The notes: generated by a model not told the origin, from the sequence alone. Shown: positions 21,532 to 33,668, counted from the first letter of the stretch. The stretch is 64,000 bases of DNA from Arthrinium phaeospermum (GCA_006503535.1 QYRS01000002.1:2542001-2606000), one strand, 5' to 3'. Numbers and translations: made by a program.

Positions 21532-23296
21532 TCAACCTCTTGCGCCGTTCCTTTTCCCCTTCTCCTTGCGCCAGCGCACACCGTGCTTCATGATGAGCAA
21601 CAGCATCGGCGCGCCCGCAAAGGACAATGCCCCGAGAATGAAAAAAGCCCACCCGTCGCCAATGCCGTCGATCATGGGGTTGATGGCGGCGGTGGCGCCC
21701 GCGCCCACGAGGCAGCGGGTCAGGTTGTTGGCGGCCGTGGCGGCGCCGGCGTGGCCCTGGTTGACGTCGACGAGGAGGACGTTGCTGGTGTTGCTGAAGC
21801 CGATGAGGCCGATGCCCAGCAGGAACAGCAGGACGCAGGGGACCGCGATGTGCGTCTTGTACTGCATGGCCCAGCCCCAGCCCATGAGGACGGCGCTCGC
21901 GAGCGCCAGCAGCGGCAGCCCGATCTCGAGCCGCGCCTTCTCGATCGGGAACCCGGCCAGGTCCTGCTGCTTGCTGCGCTCAAAGGGCACGCCCAGCCGG
22001 CGGCAGTGCCGCTCGTAGTTCCAGTTGATGAGCCGGCCCAGGACGGCGGCGGCGAAGACGGAGCCGCCGCCCAGGGGCAGGAACATGAGCCCCACCGTCA
22101 GGTCGCTGAAGCCGTAGTTGGCCGCCAGCTGCGACGGCATGGCGGTGGCGACGGCGTAGAAGCCGGCGAAGATGCTGCTGCTGTACATGAGCAGCAGGAA
22201 CATCTCCTTGTCGAAGAGGATGGCGAGGCTCTTGAAGGGGTTGAGCCTCCGGACATGCAGGCTATGCTTCGTCGATACGCGAGAGATGGTCTGGCGGAGC
22301 GTGAGATCATTGTTGTTGCTTTTGCTGCTACTGTCGGAGTCTTGATTGGCCCGTACGCGGCTGCGGCGGCGGTCCGCTAGGGCTTCTTTGCCGAGCTGCC
22401 ATAGTGGGCGATAGGCCCTGTGTGGGCGGAGGCTGCCGTCGCCCACGATATTGCGGCAGGTCTCGGGCATGAACAGTGCGTAGAGAACCATGAAGGCGCC
22501 GGCGAGTATCGTCAGGAACCAGAAGATCCAGCGCCAGCCCAGAAACTGCGAGATGAGGCCACCGATGACGGGCCCCAGAGCCGGCGCCAGGATCGTGGGC
22601 ACGGCTGCGAACCCGACGTACTGGCCCCTCTCGGCCGAGGTGATAATGTCAGATACCACGGCCTGGCATAGCGCTACCGTCGTACTGGAGCCGGCAGATT
22701 GGAGCATACGCAGTACCAATAGGGCGACGTAGTTTGGTGCCAAGGCGCATCCGATGTTGGCTCCGATGTAGATTACGAAGCAGATGAGATAAGCCGGCCG
22801 ACGTCCGGTGGCATCGGCAAACGAGCCGATAAACATGGGCGTGATGCCTTGGAAGATCTGAGCTGAACTGTCAGTTCCGAAACTCCAGATGGTGTATTCG
22901 ATACGTCATAATACGTACCATGTAAGTCGTCACAGTCAAGTTGATCTGTCAAAACCAGTCAGCGCCCAATGTACGCAAATGCGCTATGATTCATCGCGGA
23001 TTGCCGGGACTTACTTGTGTAATGCTGACATTGAGGTCTTTTGCCAGCATTCCGAGGGCCGGAAAGTAGATCTGGGCCGTCAAGGGCGAGAAGAAGGCAC
23101 CGGCCGCTGCGCCGAGCACGATGGCCCGTTTCTGCCATGTCGTGAAGATTGAGTAATTCGGCTGGCCATCTTTCGGGACTGGTCGCTCACTCGGGGGCTC
23201 TCCGCTCGGTGTCGCCCCCGGAGGGCTACTTTGATGCCGTTCTTCACTCGAGCGGTGGCCATCGCCTTGCTGCGTGGAGGTTCCGGACATGTTCAT
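21532..23296 (-). CDS. MFS drug:H+ antiporter, QDR/AQR1-like (DHA1)
   Basis: Exons 23296-23015, 22945-22919 and 22857-21532 join to 544 residues; a second ATG at 23290 is also possible. Exon 2 is only 27 nt (INLTVTTYM) but is conserved in this family and keeps phase. The N-terminal tail of about 60 residues is Ser/Pro-rich. Twelve membrane spans follow, with AFFSPLTAQIYFPALGMLAKDLNVS, the loop 2-3 motif GSFADATGRRPAY, and QSAGSSTTVALCQAVVSDI, GPVIGGLISQFLGWRWIFW and NYGFSDLTVGLMFLPLGGGS. These mark the yeast Qdr1-3/Aqr1 group, which exports drugs, short-chain acids, amino acids or polyamines across the plasma membrane. A polar central loop (about residues 260-310) separates the halves. Substrate unknown; family firm. 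Confidence 0.93.
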
Positions 23297-24330
23297 CCGG
23301 GTCAAGGCGCACAATGCGGTTCAAGTATTGCATCAACCAGTTTTCGTGTACAGGAACCGGACAACTTGAGGTGCACAATAGTAGGGGATGGCATCATCGT
23401 TATATATATGTATCACATTTTACAATAGCCTTATTGTCCGTCGGGTAAGCAAAGAGCAATTCGGTACTTCCAAATTCTCTTCATTCCTCACCAGAGGTGT
23501 GCGTACCTGACGCTGACGGTAGCCGCTTCGGAGCCGACAACGGCTAACCAGCTGAGTTAGCCGATACGGTTTAATAGCCGAAACGGCGCAGAAGCATATG
23601 GAGCCTAGCTCGGCGCCAGACCAACCATTTTTTATGGGCTTGAATGTTGCTTGAACGTTGCGGCTGGGACAATTGCGGTGCTTGCAGTTGATACCACCTG
23701 CACTCTTCACTGATGAGATCGAAAACAATATCGCCGGGCGAATTTACGTTCAGTACAGGCCGCTATATCGCAGTGGCCTCTACGACGCTAAACTCGGACC
23801 ATTCTTTCTGTAGACCGTTATAATGATAAAATGGAGTTATGGTCGATCGTGGAGACTACAAATCAGATGGTCCGCCAAAAAATAAGACCCCGTTTCCACC
23901 TGATCGGATTTTGAGAACAAGGTCCATCCGCCCCGTAATTTAGTGATTTACGGTTCGAATTTGGAGTCCTGGTTACCAATACCCAAGACATATACGGATC
24001 AAACTACAGTTTGTTATGGTAGACCTAATACATGACAGTTTCGAATTGCGTGTGGTTCCTGTCGCAGGCAATGATTATTTACTTGGAATCATGGATTTAT
24101 TGATGCTACAGGTAGATTAGACGGTCAACTCAATATGCCGGCTAATATTGGCAGAAGCCACAGTGCGCCCAATTGCGCCAACGTTACACCACTTGAACAA
24201 TAAAAAGACGTTTGGCCACATGATTGTATGTATAGTTGGTATGGATGGTTGAATTAATTAGGTCCATGGGGTATTAGCTCTTTTAAATAACATTCTAGAT
24301 ATACATGACAAATCGCGCTAGAAAGCTTTT
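23297..24330. other. A+T-richer spacer
   Basis: About 1 kb upstream of the exporter and downstream of the wall protein gene. From about 23740 to 24330 the sequence is A+T-rich with many TpA steps and no open frame of note, compatible with old, mutated repeat DNA. No terminal repeat or transposase sequence could be recognised. Confidence 0.5.
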
Positions 24331-25040
24331 TTAAACGAGAAGAGCGACGATCGCGCCCAGAATACCGGCGGCGGCGGGGGCCTGGTAGTGGCCGGCGCCG
24401 CTGCCTCCAGTGCTGCTGGGGGCGGCCTTGCCGTCGGAGCCAGTCTCGGAGGAGTCACCACCGCTGCTGTTACCGTTGCCGTCCGAGCTGGAGCCGGAGC
24501 CAGAGGAGCCGGTAGGCTTGGGGCCTCCAGCGGTGGTGACACCAGTGATGCCCGAGGGGCTGCCGACAACAGCGGTGGTGGAAGAGCCGACGCTGATGGT
24601 GAAGGAGGTCAGGCCGCTGCTGGCGGCGATGGTGAGGGTGTGCGCGCCAGTGGCAAGGCCGGCAGGGATGGTGGCAACCGGGGGCTGCGAGGTCGCGGCC
24701 TTGGGCTGGGTGGGGATGGCGGTGTCGATCGACTGGGAGGGCATGCCAGTCACGATACCATCAGAGTTGGTCTGGGTCAGGTATGCGGTGGCCGGGTTAG
24801 AGTAGTCGTAGGTGTACGCCGACGTCTGGGTAGTGGGCTTGCCGTCGGTGCCAGTGAAGCCAACGAGGACAGTCTGTGGGTGAAATTGGTCAGTTTTGTG
24901 GTCCGGGCGTATAAGGAAGGTATATATCTAAGTTGAGACCCATAAGAGTCGGGTGGTATTGAACGTACGGTGGTGTGCAGCTCCTGTGCCATGGCGGCGA
25001 CAGCCAGGAAAGGGGCGACAGCAGCAACGGAGGAACGCAT
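24331..25040 (-). CDS. Secreted Ser/Thr/Gly-rich GPI-anchored cell wall protein
   Basis: Exons 25040-24969 and 24873-24331 give 204 residues. The first 18 residues form a signal peptide (hydrophobic AAVAPFLAVAAMA, cleavage probably after AMA). A short conserved-looking domain follows (TVLVGFTGTDGKPTTQTSAYTYD), then a Ser/Thr/Pro region and a Gly/Ser-rich low-complexity stretch. The C-terminus is a hydrophobic tail (AAAGILGAIVALLV) preceded by small residues, as required for replacement by a GPI anchor. Such proteins sit in the outer plasma membrane or are linked to wall glucan. No enzymatic domain is visible. The coding sequence is much more GC-rich than its flanks. Confidence 0.85.
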
Positions 25041-27516
25041 CTTGACGGTTCTTGACTATTACTTCTTGACTTGACGGTTGGACTTGTTCTGTATGAAGAC
25101 TCGAGGTCAAAGGCTGTACAGGCGCAAGTGAACGAATGTGGGGAGAAAACGAGGGTAAGGTGATCTCTGGAGAAGAACCGAACTCAAGAATCGAAGGGGG
25201 CCGCCATGTTTATATTTCATTTCCCGAATGCAGGACGACATTGGTACTTTCATCTCGATCCTATCCAGTTAGCAGGGCGGCAAGGGTTCTCCGCGAAAAA
25301 AGCAAGCTGCACCAGCTGCAAGCCTGTTGCTGGTCGTCTACAAGTCGACCTTTCCTGGCTAGAGTCGCTGCCAGAGTGGATCGGCTGACTGCGCCTTGCT
25401 TCGTATTATTGCTCGGGGGGTGAGCTAGCAGCGCGGTGTACAGTAGCATGGGTACTGCAGTACTGTGCTTTAGCTTGCCTGGGCAGTTCGAGGAAGTCTT
25501 TTCCGGCGGCATGGTTGTTTACTTGTCACGTCGCTGGAGACCCCTTCCTGCATGTTACCCTCTGTTGGTCCGGTTGGCTGAACAGCAAAGAGACAACACG
25601 GCATTAGCGCGCGGCCACCAACCAGATGATCCCCCAAGCCCTGCATTTAATCTAATTTCCGATCCTTGTTGCTGGGTTGGATCATTGTCTTCTCAATCAA
25701 GGAAAAAACATACAAAGATGAAGAAGCAAACGGATCTTGGACCTCTTCGCATACCGGGTTTGCGATTGGCTGTTGGGCGACATTCAAGCATTCATTATCA
25801 ACGTCGGTATAGAGTTTTCTTCAAGGTTCGTTCGAAGGCTTCGACGGATAGCGGGAGGAGCTGAACTGACGGGGATTCGTCCCGAGTCAGAAGTCTCACA
25901 GACCCAAAGGGGGCTATGTACACAAGTGGCAAGCTCTCGGCACAACGAGACTGGTAAGAACTTTGTATTAGAACCCCCCGATGGCTGCATGTTTTTTGGT
26001 GTCACACCGAACGCGTCTCCAAGCCGCTAGGCAGGAGGCGGTCGTTTTGTCGTGTTGGCGCTGATTACCTAACACTTTTGGCACTTGATGCTCTGATCCC
26101 TATATCGAAGTGTCTTGGTGTCACTGGTTATCGTACCATGGTGGTGATTAGCATTGTCGATCGCCAGTGAGTCATTGCCTGTTTGGAAATCGCCTGCTTC
26201 GAGCTCAGGAAAAAACGGCACCCCTTGGAATTGCCCAGAAGAATCCGTTCCGTCCATGCGTTGTTGGGGGAAACAGGTGATTTTTTGACTGCACCCAGGC
26301 ATCGAGGAAGGATTACTTGCTGGCTGGCTGCATATCGACCGACACATCTCGTACCGGACCCATGGACTCGTATGTACGTTAAGTCACTAGAGGCCAGCAC
26401 TGTGTACGCCAAAAGCCGACCAGCCCTCAACCCCAAGAAGAGTGGATGGGATTAACAGAGTAGTGGCTTGGAGGAGAGGGTCCGCTTGTCGGCCAGATCG
26501 GACTTGGACTGCTTGGTGCGCAGATGACCACGAATTTCCGAACTGCTTCTGCTATTTTTGGGCCAGACTTCTGGGTCGATTCACGCTGTGCTCGTGTGCT
26601 GCACACAGCGGTGGTACCCGATCTTCTGCCCGATATCCACGTAACGATTCGGTCGTCGAATGGAGTCCTAGGTTATGTAAATGTCCGTATCCAGATTCTA
26701 CAGTATTCAATGATGAGTCCTGACGCGCCTTTTGAGTTATCGAGGGAGATGATCCTCTGGAAAGGGATGGGGAAAAAACATCCATGTTTGTCGGGAATGT
26801 GACTCTGTATCACTACGCGGTTCGCGCGCCCTCCCTGAGCTACCTGAATCGCCGAACACACCCCCTACTACCTAGCTGCCTAGGGTGCTGTCCAAGGAAT
26901 ATGAAAGGGTAGGGGTGTCTAATGTAAAGTGCATAATGTACCGTACGGCCCATGCCAATTGCTGCTCCATATATAGCCGTTCTCTCATCTCCATCAAAAT
27001 GGCCCTGGAAAACGCATCCATGGAGAGTTCTAGCATCGGCAACTGTAGGTAGGTACTGGCCTGAACCCGGGATGATGGATTTTCCGTTGATGTTCAGAGC
27101 CCCCTAAACTCAACTGCGCTCGGGCCCAACCAGGTTGGCCCTGGAGTGCAAGTGGCTTTCCGACGGGACCGATTGCCAAGTTGCCTGCCTACTGCTGAAC
27201 ACAGGAGAGTACCTACCTACTGTACTGGAGATACGGCCAATTAGTGGCAGCAGCTCAAGGTCAACAGCTGCACGGCTAAGCCGATGACAGCCCAAAAAAG
27301 TAGGCCACATTTCACACGCAACAGGACAGCTCATTGACTGTGGGATGAAATAATGCCATTTCATGAGCTTTGATTAGCAACAAAACAAAGCCCACTGCAA
27401 CAACACTGCGATCGAGACCATATCGACCAAGAAGCAAACTGTTCTTCCAATCTGCATTGCATCTCTTCGATTCGCAACCAATTCGCATGCGTCTTACCAA
27501 TCCTTGATCTCCGAAA
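25041..27516. other. Long spacer; small weak ORFs only
   Basis: About 2.5 kb between two outward-facing genes. The longest coherent frame (26524-26802, 92 codons, plus) has some hydrophobic patches but no recognisable family. A 13-bp inverted pair of the TAGGTAGGTACT type lies near 27045-27057 and 27210-27223. Promoters of the wall protein (left end) and BOS1 (right end) must be here; a CCAAT-like sequence occurs near 27469. Confidence 0.5.
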
Positions 27517-28347
27517 ATGGTACGCCATCCCAAAATATACACCCCCCTATATCACCATGTAGCCACGCCCACTAACGTGCACCCTTTCTCGATTTAGAAT
27601 ACGGCATTCAACAGTGCGCTCAAGCAATCGACCGCCGTCCGGCGCGACCTGACCTCGCTCACGTCGGGCGGCCCCGCGACCCCGGCCGCGCTCGGCAGCC
27701 TCTCGGCCTCGCTCACCTCCTTCGGCCGGACGCTCGACGAGTACGGCGACCTGGCCAAGCACGAGCTCGTGGTCGCGAAGCAGGAGAAGGCGTTCGAGCG
27801 GCTGAAGAACTTCCGCGCCGAGCTCGCCGACTACCGGCAGCAGTTCAACGCCCTGAAAGAGCAGCGCGACGAGGCGCAGCACACGCAGTCCCGCACCGAG
27901 CTGCTGGGCCGGCGGCCCTTTGCCACCTCGACGCCAGAGAACCCCTACGCCAACGTCGGGGCCACCCCCACCAACCCCGGCGAGGTGCCGACCAATCGGT
28001 ATGGGAGCGGCGGCGCGTACAACGGCGGCGGGCAGATGAGCATGGGCACCGGCGACTACTCGCGCGAGACGCACGCGCTGCGGGAGCAGAACTTCTTCGA
28101 CAGCACCAACAGCGCCCTCGACGAATACATTGCGCGCGGCCAGGCCGTTCTGGGCGACCTCGGCGCCCAGCGCGAGATGCTCAAGAACACCCAGAAGCGG
28201 CTCTACAGCGTCGCCAACACTCTCGGCATCAGCGGCGACACGATCCGCATGATCGAGCGCCGAGCGATGCAGGACAAGTGGATATTCTGGGCGGGTGCGA
28301 TCATTTTCTTCGGGTTCTGCTGGCTCTGCTTGCATTTCCTACGGTAA
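27517..28347 (+). CDS. BOS1: ER-Golgi Qb-SNARE Bos1 (membrin/GOSR2)
   Basis: The coding sequence begins with a start-codon-only exon (ATG 27517-27519). An intron 27520-27597 follows (GTACGC..TTTAG), then exon 2 27598-28347, giving 250 residues. The start MNTAFNSALKQS matches fungal Bos1. An N-terminal helical regulatory part (EKAFERLKNFRAELADY) comes first, then a Gly/Pro-rich linker after ELLGRRP. The Qb SNARE motif runs from about REQNFFDSTNSALDEY to LYSVANTLGISGDTIRMIERR. The C-terminal anchor is WIFWAGAIIFFGFCWLCLHFL. Bos1 works with Sed5, Bet1 and Sec22 in fusion of ER-derived vesicles with the Golgi. A prediction starting at the internal in-frame ATG would lose about 60 residues. Confidence 0.93.
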
Positions 28348-28656
28348 AAAGCGGAAAAGTCGGTTATCGGCAGAATGACGAAATCCTTGTCAGGGGCTGC
28401 TGGAAATACATGGGGGTGTCTATGGGCATGGCACGGCTGCATGGGTGGGTTTGGAAAAAACCGTGATATTACTTCAAAGCGAGGCGTCTGGCGTTCCTTA
28501 AAATAGCATCTTGAAGTATTTTATACATCCAGTAAACTCACACTCAATATTCGGATCAGGGCCGTTCTATTCTTATTTCCATCTTTTGTTGGGTGTGGCC
28601 TCCAAGGGGCACGCACTCGTAGGTTCAAGACATGCATGACGTATAATACGCGCAGG
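28348..28656. other. Convergent 3' spacer
   Basis: 309 bp between BOS1 and the thiamine pyrophosphokinase gene, containing both 3' ends. No gene or repeat is seen. Confidence 0.6.
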
Positions 28657-29681
28657 CTACGACTCAGCAGGCCAGCCCTTGAGCGCAATCGTGAACAACA
28701 CGTCCTTGGTCGCCCGCACCTCGACGACTTCCGTGTCGGGCAGCACGTGGTTGCTCGTGCTGATTTGGCCCCCGAACTCGGTCGCCCAATTCTCCACGTC
28801 CCACTCCAGCCCTTTGGTGCTGATGACGCTGGGTTCCCGAATGGGGATGATGCCCACGTGCTTCTCGAACACGTCCCTCACCCCGTTCTCCACCCGCGCC
28901 CACTCCCGCACGTGGATACGGTGCGTGCCGGCCTTGAGGAGGAACGTCAGGCTCTCGCCGCTCACGAGGTAGACGCGGCCCTCGGCGTACGTCGGCGACT
29001 TCTGGAACAGGTACAGGTGGTGCAGCTGCGAGAGGCCCTGGTCCACGCGGCCGCCCAGCCCGCCCATGCACACGATGTCGGTGCTTTCGCCGCCCCCGCG
29101 CCGCTCCCGGATGTGCCGCAGCGCTTTGGTGAAGTCGGAGCTGTCCTGGTCCCTGTCGCGGATCACCTGGACTTTGCCGCCCGTCGCCTCCTCAAAGTAC
29201 GTTTGCGACGTCTCGGTCAGGGAGTCTAGGTCCCCTATGATGACATCCAGGTCGCTCTATACACGACATATAGGTGTAAGTCAGGTGCCAAGGGGTCAGG
29301 GGAAGGATGGGCGTGATCCACTATCGGGGGAAGAGAGTATACTGACAAGCACTTCCTCTGACTTTTGCTCTTCCGGCTTTTTCGAGATGGCTTGCGAGCA
29401 ACAGTCATACAAGTGGTTTGCCCCGCCATCGGCGGCGACACGGTATGATGCTGGGATCATCTCAGTAACACATTGCAAGCTAGCAAACACATTTGGCCCG
29501 CTACTTGTCAATTTGACTTACAGTTATGCCATACTCGTTTCAGAGTTTGGATGTCGGTGAGCGGTTGGTTTAGTATTATCACGGACAAGCGGTCCTTCTC
29601 CTCGGTGGGAGCCTCCCAGGGCCGGGAGGGGAACAGCCGGGCTGGGAACCAGTCCGTTATGGGGCCGTCGTCTGCCGCCAT
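28657..29681 (-). CDS. THI80: Thiamine pyrophosphokinase
   Basis: Exons 29681-29522, 29450-29347 and 29256-28657 give 287 residues. The enzyme transfers pyrophosphate from ATP to thiamine, making the cofactor thiamine diphosphate in the cytosol. Family signatures are YRVAADGGANHLYD (exon 2), DVIIGDLDSL and DSSDFTKALRHI, and then GGLGGRVDQGLSQLHHLY in the catalytic domain. The C-terminal B1-binding domain ends in GWDVEN-type (here GLEWDVENW), STSNHV and LFTIAL. The first splice works only with the acceptor at 29452-29451, which gives WHNSSYRVAADGG; alternatives run into a stop. The N-terminal 45 residues carry a conserved-looking WFPARLF segment usual in filamentous fungi. It lies head to head with MIA40. 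Confidence 0.94.
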
Positions 29682-30625
29682 CGGGAAAAAGTCCTGCTCA
29701 GAAAGCCCAAGGGTCCAGCTGCAGTGACAAGATGAAGACAGTCTGATCTGGTCGTGTAGCCTGCGTCTGAGACTGATATAGAAACTTCACTCCCAGCAGA
29801 GGTGTCGTTCGATCGGGTTGAAATAGGAAGGGGGGTTCGTACAATAGATAAGCCACTAGCTTACACCGGAGGGGATGGGAAGTTACTATGGTCTTTGGTG
29901 GGTCCCGTGACACCCCGTTCGTCCTCCGCATGACATCTGGCCAAGCCCGGCGCCGATGGATGATCTGAGGGCTAAACCAGACCGAGTTCCTTCCCGGCTA
30001 CGATTCCTGATCGCACCCGATCGAGAATGACGGGGCCGAATGAGCGACAGCCATGTTTTTCATTCCAAGATTTACGAAATGCTGCGATGTGGAACGAAGA
30101 AGGTCTCTACGGATAGTTGTCGACGCCTGCTGCGTCACATGTTGGTGTATACTGTCTATACGTACGGGACTATACGATCCGCCATCTACATATGCATAAC
30201 ACATGCATGCAACAGTATGTGACAGACCTCATTTGGTAACTCCGAAAAAAACATGTTGCATTGCTTTTGGCCTGTCTTGTCTTGATGCTTCTCCCGGGGT
30301 TGACGCTAATGCGAGTAGTGTGGCCCGAGCTCCTGGGTCGGCAGCTCGGGAGCAGGCGCGTCATGATCTTAGGTAAAATTTGCGAATTGAATTTGGGAAT
30401 GCCGTATTGATGCGAGGCGAGGTCTTTTTTCGTCTTGGACCTTGATTACCAATCTTTTTGCGATATACCACGTCGTCCTTATCGAAGTCGCAACAATCCC
30501 TCTTTTCCTTGTGTGTTGTGTACGGGCTGCCCCTGCTACTTTCCTTTCGTCATTCCTTAAGTCGGTAATTTTAAAGAGGACAAAACCCCTCCCCCCAAAA
30601 ACTACAGTCGCAAAGAAAACGAAAG
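29682..30625. promoter_or_regulatory. Divergent promoter region, THI80 / MIA40
   Basis: 944 bp between outward start codons, holding both promoters. No open frame resembling a protein was found. Purine-rich and A-rich tracts (about 30574-30620) directly precede the MIA40 ATG and look like 5' UTR. I found no thiamine riboswitch here. Confidence 0.5.
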
Positions 30626-31792
30626 ATGTACCGATCAGCGTTGCGGTCGACGCCGCGTGCGACCAACGCACTCCGACAGTCAGCAGCGAATCTCCGAACC
30701 GCAGCCCCCCGAAGGTTCGCCTCCACCACACCGGCCGACAAGAAGCGCACGTGGAAGGGCTCTGTAGTAAGATGGGGCCTGGCCGTCGGTGCCGTCTACT
30801 ATTACAGCACCAGCCCGGCGTTCGCCGAGGAAGTCCAACGTACGAATTGACCCCCTTTGAGAAGCCGGATCAGGACTTGCCTTGGTGCAATTGTCTAACA
30901 TTGGACCCATATTGTAGCCACACATGTCACCGCGCCGGCGTCGTTCTCCGATGACGACTTACCGACCGTCGAGGCCGTCGTGGCCCAGAAGCGCAAGGAG
31001 GCTGAGGCGCGGTTAGCCAAGGCGGAAGCCGCCGAGAAGGAGAAGAAGTCGGGCGACAAGGCGCTGACGACGACGAAAGCTTCGGATGGCGGTGCCCCGC
31101 CCGCAGATGGTGCCGAGGCTGGAGAGGCCGGTGCCGTAGGCAGCCCGGAGGACCTGGAGGCCGAGGCGGGTCAGCAGGGCGCCTTCAACCCCGAGACAGG
31201 CGAGATTAACTGGGACTGTCCGTGCCTGGGCGGCATGGCCCACGGCCCCTGCGGCGAGGAGTTCAAGGCCGCCTTCAGCTGCTTCGTCTACTCGAACGAG
31301 GAGCCCAAGGGCATGGACTGCATTGACAAGTTCCAGTGAGTTACCCCTGAGCGAATGGAACCAATTGAGAACGAGGAGAACGGAGAGGAGTTGGAATATT
31401 CCCTACGAAAACAGAAAAAGAAGAATTGCTGACAGAGAACCACCAGGCACATGCAAGACTGCTTCCGCTTACACCCCGAAGTCTACGGAGACGAGCTGGC
31501 CGACGACGAGGAGTCCGAGGCGGCCGTAAACGGCGCCCCCGAGACCGCCAACGCCAGCGAGACGGCCGATGCCAAGGAGGCATCAAGCCCTTCCCAGACC
31601 TCATCACCCGCTGATGTCGCAGCCCCGAAAGCAGCGCCCGCGCCCGCGGCACCGGAGGAGAGCCGGGCTGTGCCCAAGGCGGCATGGGACGCCACGGGCG
31701 AGAACGATACCAAGAAGCCCACCCCCGAGAGCAAGCCCAAGGCGAAGACGCCCAAGACCGAATCCTTCTCTGCGCAACCCGGGTCGAAATAA
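30626..31792 (+). CDS. MIA40: Mitochondrial intermembrane space import protein Mia40
   Basis: Exons 30626-30839, 30918-31335 and 31447-31792 give 325 residues. Mia40 is the oxidoreductase that traps and folds cysteine-rich proteins entering the intermembrane space, re-oxidised by Erv1. An Arg/Ser-rich mitochondrial presequence and a membrane anchor (about residues 48-62, [14 protein letters not shown]) show the fungal, inner-membrane-tethered form. The redox CPC motif is at C172-P-C174, followed by the twin CX9[12 protein letters not shown] and CIDKFQHMQDC. Intron 2 lies within the second CX9C, so exon 3 is essential for function. The linker (residues 85-160) and the C-terminal 100 residues are Ala/Glu/Pro-rich and disordered. 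Confidence 0.96.
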
Positions 31793-32224
31793 ACCGTTGT
31801 TTGCTGCAAAAGAGAATAACCGAAGTTAGGATGTGGTGGTCTAACGCGGTTTATCAAAAACCCGAGATATAAAACGAACCAACAAACCAAGGATCAACCA
31901 ATCTCGTGAGGCGGACTCATGGGAAAGAGCATATGTAAAACTATATGTAGAATTATGCACGAGACATGCCGATAATAGACAATCCATCCTCCTACCTCAG
32001 CATGGTTATAACACTGGTGAAGATACGTTATGGTTCAGATCAGCAGAACGCGGGACCGAGAATAAGCCAAAGTAACTTCTCAATGGGTATCATATTACAC
32101 GTAAAGAAAACAACAGAGTAACACAAACACTATATCATACATGTGAACTCCCACATTGTAGCTTCCAGATCCATTTCCCTTGATAGACAAAGCTCTTAGG
32201 CCCTCAGCCTCGCATGTTGCTCCA
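31793..32224. other. Convergent 3' spacer
   Basis: 432 bp of A+T-rich, non-coding sequence between the ends of MIA40 and SEH1. It contains several AATAAA/TATGTA-like stretches that could direct 3' processing (for example about 31931-31950). No gene is seen. Confidence 0.55.
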
Positions 32225-33668
32225 CTATTGCACATTCGGAGGAACGACCATCTTCGCCTTCATGGGGGCCAGCTCGGAGCTCTTGGCCCACGCGCCGTCG
32301 GGCTTCTGGCGGTAGCACATGAGCTTGCCCTCGTCGCCGACGCTGCCCAGGATCTGGCCGTCGTCGTCGAAGCCGACGCGCCAGACCGGCGAGCGGTGGT
32401 CGCCGTGCCGGGTCATGTTCTCGAGCTTGCACAGCTCGCGGACCGTGTGGCCGACCTGCCCGGGCTGGCCGAGGTACTTGCGCTCGCCCTGCGTGCCCGA
32501 CTTGTCGATCTCGGCGCGGATCCCGGAGTGGTGCGCGTGCTCCTGGGCGGCTCGCGACGAGTGCGTCGTGGCCGTCGCTCTTGTTGTTGTTGACGTCGAG
32601 CTGGCTCGGGATTCCTCGTGTTTCCCCTGGCCTAGCACGTCGGACACGCGCCAGCTCTTGCCGTCGTTTGGTGAGAAGGGCGTATCGACGCGGAATACGC
32701 GGACATGGCCGTCCTGGCACGCCGTGGCGATCATGTCGTAGCCCCTGAAGTTGCCGGGGGCCCAGGCTACATCACGAACCAGGCCCTTATGTCCAGTTAT
32801 TTCGACGGCCTGGTAGAACTCCCGGGCGCGCGTTGCAGCACCAAAGGAGCCGGTAATCGTCTCGCGCGTTCGGTAAATCCTGGCTGTCATCAGGCCAGAG
32901 ACCACCAGCCCCAGCGCGTCAATCGGCACGCCCGCTCTCAGGGCCGTGTAGCAGGGTTCGGGATTGGGGTCGAACCGGACCTTGAAGCACGTCTCTTCGC
33001 CGCGGCTGGGCTTGGGAAGCGCCTGAAACTCATCGATGGCGGTATAGTCGGCCAGCGTCTCCGGTTCCTCGCTCTCAAAGACAGAAAGCTTTCCATCGGC
33101 CGCCAGAAGCGCAAAGTATGTATGTCTTGTATCTTCGTTATGTTTGATCGAGAAGGATCGGTATGGCGACTTGGGCGATCGGGTCTCGTAGGCTGCTTTG
33201 CCCGTCGCGCTGAAGCGCCGGCCCGGAGGTGCTGAGTTGTCCTCCGTCCAGAGCTTGAAGTGTCCTTCGATCCCTAGGGACGCTAAGAGGTTGGGATATA
33301 CAGTCGGCGGGAGCCATTGAAGCTAAGAAGCCCGGGTCATGTCAGTAAATACATTCGGTAACCAGAGCTCAGCGCGCATGTTGGCGGGCGCAAGTGGAGG
33401 ACGACCGCCTCTAAATAGATAGATGTGAACATACCTCCAGGATTTCTGAGCCATGGGCGGACCAGTGATCGCATAGGCGCCATATCCCGTCCTTGTGTCG
33501 GTTGAAGACGCGAATCTTGCCGTCCACCGAGCCGGTTGCGCAGCGGTCCCCGTAGGCGTTGAATGCGACAGCTTGGACAATATCATGATTGCCGTGGGCA
33601 ATCAGATGGAAGGCCGGGTTCTCCTGTGGCGGAGGGGGCGCTCCATCCAAGGCAGGAGTCGAAGGCAT
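32225..33668 (-). CDS. SEH1: Nucleoporin Seh1 (WD40 protein of the Nup84/107 and SEACAT complexes)
   Basis: Exons 33668-33435 and 33322-32225 give 443 residues. The N-terminus has the first WD repeats (AHGNHDIVQAVAFNAYGDRCATGSVDGKIRVF and SAHGSEILELQWLPPTVYPNLLASLGIEGHFKLW across the splice). Later repeats contain GHKGLVRDVAWAP and, near the end, SPVWRVGFDDDGQILGSVGDEGKL. The order and sequence are those of Seh1, which sits in the nuclear pore Y-complex and in the vacuolar SEA/GATOR2 complex that controls TORC1. A low-complexity insert (about residues 310-345, rich in Ser, Thr, Arg and His) and other polar loops make it longer than the about 350 residues of yeast Seh1. Sec13 is the alternative and fits less well. 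Confidence 0.92.

Noticed and set aside
21583..22380. 265-codon plus frame opposite the QDR-like exporter
   Set aside because: Antisense shadow rich in Ala, Arg, Glu and Gln without any motif.
23950..23965. GGTTCGAAT tRNA T-loop-like sequence in the A+T-rich spacer
   Set aside because: No D-arm, anticodon arm or pairing acceptor stem could be built around it.
26524..26802. 92-codon plus frame with hydrophobic patches
   Set aside because: Short, no family likeness, overlapping a minus frame of similar length; kept only as a note in the spacer entry.
29451..29521. CTGAGATGATCCC in the first intron of thiamine pyrophosphokinase, resembling part of a TPP riboswitch
   Set aside because: The intron is only 71 nt and lacks the second conserved arm (CCTGAT..) and the closing stem; fungal TPP riboswitches are longer. 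Treated as chance.
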